Shown in pieces: positions 18,332 to 27,700 of a stretch of DNA of 64,000 nt. The notes under the pieces are model-generated. The model saw only the letters and a program-made list of their open reading frames with translations, did not search any database and was not told where the DNA came from. The stretch is from Lentzea aerocolonigenes. GTDB lineage: Bacteria > Actinomycetota > Actinomycetes > Mycobacteriales > Pseudonocardiaceae. Position numbers and translations under genes: made by a program. The stretch is taken from positions 372,001 to 436,000 of the forward strand of contig NZ_BBOJ01000006.1 in assembly GCF_000974445.1 (NCBI RefSeq), in the 5' to 3' direction. Positions within the stretch are counted from its first letter, which is position 1. Every line of letters begins with the position of its first letter.

Positions 18332-19065
18332 GCGCCGATGCCACCATCGATCTCGAACACCGCGCCGGTGACGTAGGAGGCCCGTCCCGAGCTGAGGTAG
18401 GAGACCAGGTCGGCCACTTCCTCACCGGTGCCCGCGCGACGCAACGCGATCCGCTCGATCATGCGTGCGCGAACCTGTTCGGACAGTCCCGCCGTCATGT
18501 CGGTCGCGATGAGTCCGGGAGCGACGACGTTCGCCCGCACGCCGTACCTGCCGACCTCCTTGGCGAGCGCCCTGGTCATCCCGATGATGCCCGCCTTGGC
18601 CGCGGAGTAGTTGGCCTGGCCGGGATTGCCGTGCACGCCGGACACCGACGACAGCGTGACGATGCTGCCGCACTTGCGTTTCATCATCCCGAACGTCGCG
18701 GCCCGGCAGACGTGGAACGTGCCGTCCAGGTTCGTGCGAAGCACGTCACCCCACCGCTGCGCGGACATCGTGGCGAACCCGCCGTCCGCGGTGATACCGG
18801 CCGAGGTGACGACCGCGTGGATCGGGCCGAAGTTCCGTTCCACGTCCGCGACCCACGCCGTGACCGCGGCCGCGTCGGTCACGTCCACCCTCGTCGCGGA
18901 CACCCTCGTCCCGTCGAGTTCCTTCACCAGCTGCTCCGCGGCCTCGGAGTCCGATCGGTAGGAGAACGCCACGTCGAACCCGTCGGCGGCCAGCCGGGCG
19001 ACGCAGGCCCTCCCTATCCCCCGCGAACCGCCGCTCACCAGCGCCACCCGCGTGCCTTCGGCCAT
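18328..19065 (-). CDS. fabG: FabG-like 3-oxoacyl-ACP reductase
   Basis: This is a 245-residue short-chain dehydrogenase. It has an NADP-binding GGSRGIG motif (residues 11-17), the SAG segment, the catalytic Ser in TLSSVSG and the YSAAK active-site Tyr/Lys pair, and it ends with a FabG-like FEIDGGIGA. It would reduce 3-oxoacyl-ACP after each extension by the adjoining KS/KSbeta pair. ATG 19065 shares its A with the preceding TGA (TGATG). Its position between the two KSbeta-like genes, in a unit with ACP and dehydratases, argues for a dedicated polyketide role rather than primary fatty-acid synthesis. Confidence 0.9.
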   Translation of the reverse strand: MAEGTRVALVSGGSRGIGRACVARLAADGFDVAFSYRSDSEAAEQLVKELDGTRVSATRVDVTDAAAVTAWVADVERNFGPIHAVVTSAGITADGGFATMSAQRWGDVLRTNLDGTFHVCRAATFGMMKRKCGSIVTLSSVSGVHGNPGQANYSAAKAGIIGMTRALAKEVGRYGVRANVVAPGLIATDMTAGLSEQVRARMIERIALRRAGTGEEVADLVSYLSSGRASYVTGAVFEIDGGIGA

Positions 19066-20114
19066 CACGCACCTCCCAAGCGCAGCAACGCGCCGCTCAC
19101 GGCGCCATTCGGATCCGTCGCCATCACGAGCACATTCCGTCCCGCCGCCTCCGGCCACCTGCCGACGAGTCCCAGCGCGGTGGCGACGGCGAAGGCGGCC
19201 GACGCGGCGCCGGTGTCACCGATCCCTTCCGCACCGGGGACCCTGGTCAGCGCGTCCAGCCCGACGAGCCCGGCGAGGGCTGCGCGTTCCCGCAGTGAGC
19301 TGCCCGCGTCGATCGCCGCCCAGACGGCTGCGGCACCGACTCCGGCGCGGTCCAGCACATCCCTGGCGCACGCCACCACCGCGGCGGGCAGATCGCGGTC
19401 GACCGCGACCCGTCCGGTCACCGCGAGCACGTGCGCCAGCGGTTCGCGCGCTCCGGGTGCCTCCAGCCGGAACATCGCGCTGCCTTCGCCGAGCCACTCC
19501 AGCCTGCGGCTGCAGGCGTGGTGGGTCAGCCAGGCCCTGGCCGGCGTGTACTCCTCGACCGCGCCGGCGATCACCCGGTCCGCCCGGCCGGCGGCGAGCA
19601 GACGGCTCGCGTAGTCCAGCGCGTGCAGACCCGCGGCACGACCACCGGCGACAGTGGTGTTGGGGCCCGTGATGCCGAAGCGGATCGCGCACTGCGCGGC
19701 CGCGCAGTTCATCGTGCCGCTCGCCAGCGTCTTCGGGTCGAGCAGGTGCGGCCTGCGGGCCCGCAGCGAGGCGCGCATGTGGTCCATCTCGGTCTGCACG
19801 CTGCCCAGCGCGGTACCCAGCACGAGCCCGGCGCGCTCACCGGTGTCCAGGCCGGGCTCCACCAGCTCGCTCAGCGTCGCCAGCGCGAGCTGGCTCGCAC
19901 GGTCGAGGTGCCGGATGCCCTTGCCGTCGAGGATCGCCGCCGGGTCGAGTCCGCGCACCGTGCACGCGAGCGCGTCCGGCAGCACCACTTCGCCGGCGTC
20001 GACCGGGCGGGCCGCGATGTCGCCGCCCAGCACACCATCCACATAGGACTTCGCGCCGAACCCGAACGGTGACACCACCGACCAGCCGGTGACCACCGCG
20101 GTGGTGTCGTTCAT
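19065..20114 (-). CDS. KSbeta/chain-length-factor-like ketosynthase homologue 1 (no active Cys)
   Basis: This 349-residue KS-fold protein has GPNTTVAGGRAAGLHAL where the nucleophilic Cys of KSalpha would lie; Arg or Gly takes its place. It follows directly on a full KSalpha gene (ATGA overlap at 20114), the classical KSalpha/KSbeta order. It lacks the Gln that replaces Cys in many aromatic chain-length factors, so it belongs to a different branch, plausibly that of reducing type II systems. It is expected to heterodimerise with the KS at 20111-21346. The frame continues upstream inside the KS gene, but the coupled ATG is the sensible start. Confidence 0.83.
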   Translation of the reverse strand: MNDTTAVVTGWSVVSPFGFGAKSYVDGVLGGDIAARPVDAGEVVLPDALACTVRGLDPAAILDGKGIRHLDRASQLALATLSELVEPGLDTGERAGLVLGTALGSVQTEMDHMRASLRARRPHLLDPKTLASGTMNCAAAQCAIRFGITGPNTTVAGGRAAGLHALDYASRLLAAGRADRVIAGAVEEYTPARAWLTHHACSRRLEWLGEGSAMFRLEAPGAREPLAHVLAVTGRVAVDRDLPAAVVACARDVLDRAGVGAAAVWAAIDAGSSLRERAALAGLVGLDALTRVPGAEGIGDTGAASAAFAVATALGLVGRWPEAAGRNVLVMATDPNGAVSGALLRLGGA

Positions 20115-21346
20115 CGATCCCTCCCGGCGTACCTGCCGAGCACGACGACGGCGTTGTCGCCGCCGAAGGCGAACCCGTTGTTCTGCACCACGTCCACCCT
20201 GGCGGCGCGCGCCACGTTCGGCACGCAGTCGACCCCGCAGTCGGGATCGGTCTGCCGGTGGTTGATCGTCGGGGGGATGAACTCCCCGGTCAGCGCCAGC
20301 ACGCACCCGATGGCCGCGAGAGCGCTCGCCGCGCCCATCGTGTGCCCCAGCATCGATTTGAGCGAGACCACCGGAGGCGGGCGACCGTCGTAGACGTCCC
20401 GGATCGCCTCGCACTCGGTGACGTCGTTGAGCTTGGTCCCGGTGCCGTGCGCCGAGATGAAGCCGACCTCCCGCGGCTTCACCCCGGCGTCGTCCAGGGC
20501 CAGCCGCATGCAGCGCGCGACACTCGCACGGGACGGCGCGACGGGATGTTCGCCGTCGCAGTTCAACCCGTAGCCGAGCACTTCGGCGTGGACACGGGCC
20601 CCGCGGGCGGCAGCGTGCTCGGCGCTTTCGAGCAGCAGCACACCGGCGCCCTCGCCGGTGATGATGCCGCGCCGTTCCGCGTCGAACGGGCGGCACGCGT
20701 CCGGGTCGACCAGCCCGAGCCGGTGGAACGCGGCGAACGTCTTGCGGCTCACCGCGTCCGAACCGCCGCACAGCACGTAGTCGGCCAGGCCCAGCCTGAT
20801 CGCGTCCAGCCCCTCGCCGATGGCGTAGTTGCCGGCGGAACACGCGGTGCCGATCACCCGAGCATCCACATCGGACAGACCCAGCTCCCGCGCGATGGAG
20901 GTCGCGATGGTCTGCGGGGGTATCCGGCGGGCCAGTTCTGGGCGCATGTGCTCCGGCCCGTGCCGCACGTCGGCCGAGGTCAGCTCGTCGACGTCCTGCG
21001 ACTCACCGTTCGTCGTGCCGATGGTGACGAGTCCTCTGCGCCGCGCCAGGGCCTCCGGTTCGAGACCGGCGTCCTGCACCGCCATCCGCGCCGCGGCGGT
21101 GGCGAACTGCGCGGCACGTCCCAGCCGGGCGGGATCGAGCGTGCGGATCCAGTCGCCCGCGGCGAAACCACGCACCTCGCACACGACATCGGAGGGAAAG
21201 CCCGTGGTGTCGAACGAGGTCGCCGGTGCCGCCGCGCTGCGGCCCGCCCGCAGCGCGGCGGCGAACTCGCGCAGTCCGACACCGATGCCGGACACGGCAC
21301 CCATGCCGGTCACCACCACGCGGCGTCCGGCGACCTGGGCCGTCAC
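20111..21346 (-). CDS. KSalpha, beta-ketoacyl-ACP synthase (FabF/type II PKS)
   Basis: The 411-residue protein has the full ketosynthase triad: Cys in IGTACSAGNYAI (about 169), His in SAHGTGTKLND (about 308) and His in MLGHTMGAA (about 344). It would carry out decarboxylative condensation of malonyl-ACP with the growing acyl-ACP. GTG 21346 overlaps the ACP stop. The order ACP, KSalpha, KSbeta, KR with dehydratases downstream is that of a dissociated, highly reducing type II PKS. No KSIII or malonyl-transferase gene is seen in the window; a separately made acyl starter and host FabD may serve. Confidence 0.92.
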   Translation of the reverse strand: MTAQVAGRRVVVTGMGAVSGIGVGLREFAAALRAGRSAAAPATSFDTTGFPSDVVCEVRGFAAGDWIRTLDPARLGRAAQFATAAARMAVQDAGLEPEALARRRGLVTIGTTNGESQDVDELTSADVRHGPEHMRPELARRIPPQTIATSIARELGLSDVDARVIGTACSAGNYAIGEGLDAIRLGLADYVLCGGSDAVSRKTFAAFHRLGLVDPDACRPFDAERRGIITGEGAGVLLLESAEHAAARGARVHAEVLGYGLNCDGEHPVAPSRASVARCMRLALDDAGVKPREVGFISAHGTGTKLNDVTECEAIRDVYDGRPPPVVSLKSMLGHTMGAASALAAIGCVLALTGEFIPPTINHRQTDPDCGVDCVPNVARAARVDVVQNNGFAFGGDNAVVVLGRYAGRDR

Positions 21347-21621
21347 CGGCTCGCCACGTTCTCGTCGGCAGGCCAGCCGGCGACCTCCGCCACGACGTCG
21401 TAGACGGCGTCGACGCTGGTCATGCGATGGATCTCCTCCGGCTCGATCTCGACCTCGAACTCGGTCTCGAGCGCGGCGAGCAGGTCGATCGCGTTGAGCG
21501 AGTCGACGCCCAGGTCCTCGACGAAGTGCGTCTGGTCGGTCATCTGCTCCGGTGCCACCTCGAAGGAGGTACAGGCCAGCTGCTTGATCCTGTTCTTGCG
21601 GTCATCGATCAGAGTGCTCAT
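21343..21621 (-). CDS. acyl carrier protein
   Basis: The protein has 92 residues with the phosphopantetheine attachment motif LGVDSLNAIDLL (Ser about residue 41), flanked by the acidic helices usual for type II ACPs. The C-terminus is about 10 residues longer than FabACP-type proteins. It begins one base after the SbnA-like stop, with ATG 21621, and overlaps the KS start. It is the only free carrier protein in the window, so it is the likely shuttle for starter, extender and full-length chain. The last step may be transfer to NRPS2 through the stand-alone C domain at 36952-38367 (inference). Confidence 0.92.
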   Translation of the reverse strand: MSTLIDDRKNRIKQLACTSFEVAPEQMTDQTHFVEDLGVDSLNAIDLLAALETEFEVEIEPEEIHRMTSVDAVYDVVAEVAGWPADENVASR

Positions 21622-21622
21622 G

Positions 21623-22570
21623 TCACGTCCATTCCGTTCCGTAGTTGGTGTGCAGCCAGTTCTCGTCGTAAACGGAACCGAGGTAGCGCTCCCCCAGGTC
21701 GGGAGCGATCAGCACCGCGGTCTGGTGCTCACTCCCGCCGTTGCGGGCCAGCCAGCGCAGTGCTCCGGCCACGACGGTGCCCGTGGACCCGCCGAAGAGG
21801 AAGCCGTGCGCGGCGAGCCGGTGACAGGCGCGGATCGCGTCGGACTCGGCGACGTGCACCACGTCGTCCACGAAGGACGGATCGAGGATCTCCGGTCGCC
21901 GGCTCGTGCCCAGTCCCGGAATCAGCCGGCGTGCGGGGTTCCCGCCGAACGTCACCGATCCCACCGCGTCGACCGCGACCACGGTGACCGGCAGCCCTTC
22001 GTCCCGGAAGAACCGGGCGCATCCCATCAACGTCCCGGTCGTGCCCGCGCCGACGAACAACAGGTCGATGTCCGGGAACTGCTTGAGGATCTGCGGTGCG
22101 GTGCTCGCGTAGTGCGCTCTCCAGTTGCCCTCGTTCGCGTACTGGTTCAGCCACACGTACGAGTCGTCGGCAGCGCACAGCTCCCGCACGCGATCCAGCC
22201 TCGCACCGAGCAGGCCGCCGTCCGCGGTCGGCCGGGAGACCACCTCCACCCGAGCCCCCAGTGCCCGCATCATGCGTACCGAAGGTTCCGTGCACCGGTT
22301 GTCGGTGACGCACACGAACCGGTAGCCGCGATGGGCGGCGATCATGCTCAGGGCCACGCCGAGGTTGCCTGACGACGACTCGACGAGGGTCTGTCCTGGG
22401 CGGAGCAGCCCCGAGGCCACGGCGTCGTCGACCATGCCGGCCGCGGCCTTGAGCTTGATCGAACCGGCGAGGTTGAGCCCCTCGCACTTGAGATGAAGGT
22501 GGTGGCCGACGATGCCGTGCAGGTCGACGTACAGGTCGTCGACCGTGAACGCGTCGGGTGCGGAGATCAC
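21623..22570 (-). CDS. sbnA: SbnA-like PLP enzyme, Dap precursor synthase
   Basis: This 315-residue protein is of the cysteine synthase/CBS fold. The PLP Lys lies in LAGSIKLKAA, the SSSGNLGVALS motif binds the substrate carboxylate, and the Gly-rich VGAGTTGTLMG motif binds phosphate. SbnA joins O-phospho-L-serine with L-glutamate to give N-(1-amino-1-carboxy-2-ethyl)-glutamate, which SbnB then oxidises to Dap. The SbnB-like partner at 16170-17201 makes this reading much likelier than cysteine synthase. The start is GTG 22570, overlapping the DAHP synthase stop (GTGA). The frame stays open upstream, but there it would lie wholly within that gene. Confidence 0.87.
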   Translation of the reverse strand: MISAPDAFTVDDLYVDLHGIVGHHLHLKCEGLNLAGSIKLKAAAGMVDDAVASGLLRPGQTLVESSSGNLGVALSMIAAHRGYRFVCVTDNRCTEPSVRMMRALGARVEVVSRPTADGGLLGARLDRVRELCAADDSYVWLNQYANEGNWRAHYASTAPQILKQFPDIDLLFVGAGTTGTLMGCARFFRDEGLPVTVVAVDAVGSVTFGGNPARRLIPGLGTSRRPEILDPSFVDDVVHVAESDAIRACHRLAAHGFLFGGSTGTVVAGALRWLARNGGSEHQTAVLIAPDLGERYLGSVYDENWLHTNYGTEWT

Positions 22571-23433
22571 CGGCACGCCCGGCCACCCGCCTCGACCGGC
22601 GTGGGCGTCTCGGTCAGGGCGCGCCCGGCCAGCCGCGGCACGTCCTTCATGAGCGCGTACAGCTCCGGCATGTCCTCGGGTCCCAGTGCCTGCGGGCCGT
22701 CGCACAACGCCACCGCGGGTTCCGGATGGCACTCGATGATCAGCCCGTCGGCGCCGACCGCGACGGCGGCCCTGCTGAGCGGCAGCACGAGGTCGCGCCG
22801 CCCGGCGGAATGCGAGGGATCGACGATGACCGGCAGGTGGCTCATCTTCTGCACCACCGGGACCGCACTGATGTCGAGCGTGTTCCTGGTCGCGTTCTCG
22901 AAGGTGCGAACCCCGCGCTCGCACAACACGATGGCTTCGTTTCCGGCTGCAGCGACGTATTCGGCGGCGAGCAGCCACTCCTCGACGGTCGCGCTCAGCC
23001 CGCGTTTGAGCAGAACCGGGCGACGGGTTGTCCCGACCGCGCGCAGCAGTGCGAAGTTCTGCATGTTGCGAGCTCCGATCTGGAGCATGTCGGCGTGGTC
23101 CGCGACGAGGTCCACGTCGCGTGTGTCGAGGACCTCGGTCACGAACGGCACCCCGAGTTCGGCCCGGACGTCCGACAGGATCCGCAGTCCCTCGGCGCCC
23201 AGCCCGTGGAAGGAGTAGGGCGAGGTGCGCGGCTTGAACGCACCACCCCTCAGCAGGGACGCACCGGCCGACACGGCCATCTGGGCTGCCCGCAGCGTCT
23301 GTTCCGCCGTCTCGACCGCACAGGGGCCCGCGACGAGCGTGAACGTGCCAGGCCCGATCGTCACCCCTCCCACCGCGACCGTGGACCGTCCGGCCCGTCC
23401 GTTCGCGCCCACCAGCTCAATTGGATCGGCCAT
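22567..23433 (-). CDS. 3-deoxy-7-phosphoheptulonate (DAHP) synthase, class I-beta-like
   Basis: This 288-residue TIM-barrel enzyme condenses phosphoenolpyruvate and erythrose-4-phosphate, the first step of the shikimate pathway. Diagnostic segments are VAGPCAVET, RGGAFKPRTSPYSFHGLG, the active-site Lys region LLKRGLS, CERGVRTFE and the metal-binding IVDPSHSAGRRD. There is no chorismate mutase or ACT domain, so simple feedback control by such domains is unlikely. I chose ATG 23433 because CAGGAG lies 7 nt upstream; in-frame ATGs just before it have no spacing. A dedicated copy beside the AroA-ligase fusion across the cluster supports a shikimate-derived building block. Confidence 0.9.
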   Translation of the reverse strand: MADPIELVGANGRAGRSTVAVGGVTIGPGTFTLVAGPCAVETAEQTLRAAQMAVSAGASLLRGGAFKPRTSPYSFHGLGAEGLRILSDVRAELGVPFVTEVLDTRDVDLVADHADMLQIGARNMQNFALLRAVGTTRRPVLLKRGLSATVEEWLLAAEYVAAAGNEAIVLCERGVRTFENATRNTLDISAVPVVQKMSHLPVIVDPSHSAGRRDLVLPLSRAAVAVGADGLIIECHPEPAVALCDGPQALGPEDMPELYALMKDVPRLAGRALTETPTPVEAGGRACR

Positions 23434-23475
23434 GACCATCTCCTGACATGTGTCGGCGTCGAGCAATCTGTGTGC

Positions 23476-23493
23476 AGCCGGTCGCGGCCGGCT
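23476..23493. other. hairpin in the MFS-DAHP synthase gap
   Basis: AGCCGG (23476-23481) and CCGGCT (23488-23493) form a 6-bp perfect stem with a 6-nt loop. They lie just beyond the exporter stop, in the only real gap (67 nt) of the overlapping minus operon. There is no U-tract, so termination would be weak at best. It could mark a processing point or a small polar effect between the NRPS genes and the precursor genes. Confidence 0.25.
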
Positions 23494-23500
23494 CTCCGCG

Positions 23501-24745
23501 TCACGCGGAATCTGACTTGCCTGCGTCGTGGAACGAACGCGTTCCCGGACTGATCGAGGCGAGCAGGAGCAGCAGGACGTGCACGCCCATGGCGGCGATC
23601 ACCGTCGCCCGCACGCCCAGGAGGTCGAGCGTGACACCGCCCAACGCCGACCCGATCGCGAGCGGTCCGTAGGCGAGCAACGTCACCGCGCCCGCGATCC
23701 GGCCGCGCATGTCCTCGGGCGCGACGCCGAACAGGTAGGCGCTCAGCGCCACCGTCCACACCCCGGCGGCACCGGCAGACAGGGCGAACACGGTTCCCAG
23801 TACGACCGGAGCGCTCACGAACGCCACGACGAGCAGGGGGCACGCCCACAGCAGGTTCGACAGGATCATGAGACGGGGCAGGGTGAACCTCCGTACCCAC
23901 CAGGGCGTGCTCAACGCGCCGACAACTCCACCGACTCCCGCGGCGCCGGTGACCAGTGCCGCGACGAGCTCCGACCCTCCGCTTCTCCGCACGACGACCA
24001 GGACGGCGAGCTGCACCATCGGGAACAGCAGGTTGGTCGACGCGATCAGGCCGACGGCCAGGCGGGCGAACCGCTGCCCGCGCAGCCAGCTCACCGATTC
24101 GGCCACCTCCCGCACCACCGAGCCGCGCAGCGACCGCCTCGGCGGCTGAAGCGGCACCTTGATCCGCAGCAGCATGAGCAGCGACAGGACGTGGCTGATC
24201 ACCGTGAACAGGAAAGGAGCCCAGGCGGCCAGCGCGGCGAACAGCCCGGCACCCGGCTGGCCCAGCAGGCCGGCCGCGCGTTCCCTGGCCTCGTTGCGCG
24301 CCGTCGCCGCGCCGATGAACTCCGCCGCGACCACGCTCGGCAGCGCGGCTCGCTCGGCAACCCGGTACACGACGGTGAAACCACCTTCGACGAAACCGAG
24401 CACCGCGAAGTGCACCGGGTGCACGCCGTTGACCAGAACCAGCACCACCACGACACCGACGACGGCTGCCCTGGCGATGTCGCAGACGACCATCAGAGTC
24501 CTGCGGTCGAAGCGGTCCGCGAGCACGCCGGCGGGCAGCTGCACCAGCAGGTACGGCAACTGCGCCGCCGCGGCCACCAGACCGGCGGCGGTCGCCGACC
24601 CGGTGGCCCACAGCACGATGAGCGGATAGGCGTAGGCGCTGACCCTGGACCCGAGGAAGGACAGTCCCGCGCCCGCCCAGAGCAACAGGAAGTTCCGGTT
24701 GCCCTTGAGTCCGGACGCTGGTGGCCTGATCGGGGGTGCGCTCAC
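23501..24745 (-). CDS. MFS exporter (EntS-like efflux family)
   Basis: This is a 414-residue major facilitator protein with about 12 hydrophobic segments. The motif-A-like loop GVLADRFDRRTLMV lies between the second and third helices. It resembles the transmembrane secretion effector/EntS branch common in actinomycete peptide and siderophore clusters. GTG 24745 overlaps the NRPS3 stop. Immediate coupling to the terminal synthetase gene suggests product export and self-protection. The substrate cannot be told from sequence. Confidence 0.88.
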   Translation of the reverse strand: MSAPPIRPPASGLKGNRNFLLLWAGAGLSFLGSRVSAYAYPLIVLWATGSATAAGLVAAAAQLPYLLVQLPAGVLADRFDRRTLMVVCDIARAAVVGVVVVLVLVNGVHPVHFAVLGFVEGGFTVVYRVAERAALPSVVAAEFIGAATARNEARERAAGLLGQPGAGLFAALAAWAPFLFTVISHVLSLLMLLRIKVPLQPPRRSLRGSVVREVAESVSWLRGQRFARLAVGLIASTNLLFPMVQLAVLVVVRRSGGSELVAALVTGAAGVGGVVGALSTPWWVRRFTLPRLMILSNLLWACPLLVVAFVSAPVVLGTVFALSAGAAGVWTVALSAYLFGVAPEDMRGRIAGAVTLLAYGPLAIGSALGGVTLDLLGVRATVIAAMGVHVLLLLLASISPGTRSFHDAGKSDSA

Positions 24746-27700
24746 GGGAGAACCACCGCGGTGTCCTTCGTGGACAGTCCATCGACGACCTCGCGCAGCA
24801 CCGCCACGAGCTCGTGCACCCGCGCCTCGGACAGGACGTCCTCGTGGCCACCGGACACCCGCCGCACGTCGAGACCTCCGGAGGCGAGTTCGGTCCAGCG
24901 CCGCACGTACTCCGGGTAGCCGCGGCCGCGCAGCACACCGTGGCCGTGCTCCGCGCAGTCGTCGGTCGCCAGCAGGAGCACCGGTGTCTCGATTGCCGGA
25001 TAGCGGTAGGAGTACATGGCCCTGGTGAGCATCCGCATCCGGTTGAGCTGGAGCCGCACGGTGTCCCGATCCGACGCGGCCCCGGACAGCCGGGCGAGCC
25101 CGAGCAACACGGCGACCTCGTCATCGGGCACGGCCGCACCCGCGGCCATCAGCTCGACGAGCCTCTCGACGACGGGGTCGGTGGTCACGACGCCGGACGT
25201 GGCGGTGGGGTCGCCCGTCGGGTCGAGAAGAACCAGCGCCGCCGCCGGGGTACCCGCCGCGTCGAGCTGCGCGGCCATCTCCCAGGCGAGGGTCGCGGCG
25301 GAGGACCAGCCGAACAGGATCCTCGGCCCGTCCGTCGCCATCTCACCGAGGTAGCGGCCGGCCAGCTCACGGAGATCGACCGCCCGCTCGCCGAGCGACG
25401 CCGGTGCCTCGAACGCCGCCACCGCGCAGCCGTCACCGATGGAGTCGGCGAGCGGCACGAACCAGTGGGCACTGCCTCCCTGCGGATGCACGCAGTAGAT
25501 GGCGGGCCTGCCCTCGCCCTGCCGCAGCCAGACCAGTGCCTCGTCCTCGCCGGACGCACCGTCCTGGGCGGCGAGCGCCGCGATCGTCCGATGCGCGAAG
25601 ACGTCCCGCACGGTCAGCTGGAAGCCCTCGGCACGCATCGCGGACACCAGCGTCAGCGTGCGGATGGAGTCACCGCCCACCGCGAAGAAGTCGTCCTCGA
25701 CCCCGATCTCGTCCACCCCGAGCACAGCCCGCCACACCTCGACCAGACGCGCCTCGGCCTGTGTGCGAGGCGCGACGGCCTCCCCCGCCCCGAGCGCGGC
25801 CCGGTCCGGGGCCGGCAGGGCCTTGCGATCCACTTTTCCGTTCGCGGTCAACGGCAGCACGGGCAGTTCGACGAGCGCGGACGGCACCAGGTGCTCGGGC
25901 AGCGAGGCCGCCAGCCGCCGCCGGATCTCCGCCGGGTCGGCGGTTCCGGCGAAGTAGCCGACGAGGCTCCCGGCGTGGACCTTCGCGGCGGCGTCCTGGA
26001 CGTCCGGGCACGCGCGCAGCGCCGATTCGACCTCACCCAGCTCCACCCGCTGGCCGCGGATCTTCACCTGGTTGTCGCGCCTGCCGATGAACTCGAGCTG
26101 CCCGTCCGGCCGGTACCGCACGCGGTCACCGGTGCGGTACATCAGCCCGCCGCGGAACGGATCCTCGACGAACGCCTGCGCGGTGCGCTCCGGATCGTTG
26201 AGGTAGCCCCGGCCCACACCTTCACCGGCCACGTGCAGCTCGCCGGGAATGCCGACGGGCACCGGCATGCGGTTCGGGTCGAGCACGTACAACCTGGTGT
26301 TGCGAATCGCCCTGCCGATGGGCACGATCGGGCCCTCGATCGGCGTCCGCGCGTCGAGGAACGCGTGCGTGACGTCGTCGGAGCACTCGGTGGGCCCGTA
26401 GGCGTTGACCATCGGGACGTGGGGGAAGAGCGCGAACCACCGCGTGCACAGCTCCGGCGGCAGCGCCTCACCGGTGACCACGAGCCAGCGCAGACAACCG
26501 AGGTCCGGCAGCGGCGCACCCGCCTCCCAGTCGTCCAAAGCCGCGCGCAGCAACGAAGGCACCACTTCGAGAACCGTCACGGCCTCGGAGGTCACCGCGC
26601 CGAAGAGCGCGGCCGGGTCTGCCGCGGCCGACCTGTCCACCACGTGCACCCGGCCACCGACGACGAGCGGGGCGAGCATCTGCCACACCGACACGTCGAA
26701 GGTGAGCGGTGCGTTCTGCACGACGACGTCGCCCGAGGTCAGCTCCAGGTCCTCCACCTTGGCCAGCAGGTGGTTGGCCATTCCCCGGCGATGCACCACG
26801 GCGCCCTTCGGCATGCCGGTCGAGCCGGAGGTGTAGATCACGTACGCGAGGTCGTTCTCGTCGCCGATCGGAGTCGTCCACTCCTCCCGGGTGTGCTCCG
26901 CGCGCACCATCACCAGCACCTCGACCGGCAGGCCGTCGGCCGCGCTCCTGGCGTGCTCGACGTGTTGTGAGGCCACCAGCATCGCCTGTGCACCGCTGTC
27001 GGCCAGCAGCTTGGCCGTCCGCAGCACGGGTGCCGTGGTGTCCAGGGGGATGTAGGCGCACCCGGCGCCGAGCACACCGAGCACGGCGGCGACGAAACCC
27101 ACACCTGAGTCCGCGAGGATCGGCACCACCGAACCGCGCGGCAGGCCGGCGAGCCTGGCGGTGACCACACTGGCCCGCCCGGCGAGCGTCCGATAGGTCA
27201 CCCACTCGTCGCCGTCCACCACGGCGATCGCCTCCGGCGTGCGCTCGGCGAAGTCGCGCACCCGATCGACGACGCCCTCGGGGCTCAGGTCGCGCTCGGT
27301 CCGGTTCCACCGCTCCAGCACCAGATCGCGCTCGCCGGGCGGCAGGCAGGTGGCCCGCGCGTCACCGTCGAGGTCGGCGATCATCGCTTCGAACACCACG
27401 CGGAACATCGCCATGAGGCGTTCCCCGTTGGCCCTGCTGAGCACGCTTGTGTTGGTGTGCAACAACAGAACGTCACGCATGTTCGCGATGGTCAGGGCGA
27501 ACTCGTTCGGGCTGTCGTCCATCACGGTGTCGGGTTCGACGAGGTCGGCGTCGACCACGTGGAAGTCGAGGTAGATGAAGAACGTGTCGATCAGCCTGCC
27601 GGTCGCGCCGGCCTCCCGGTGGATCTCCGGCAACGGGAACCGGCGGTGCGGCCACAGTTCGACGTGTTTGGCGAAGGTCTGCTTCACCAGTTCTCGCCAC

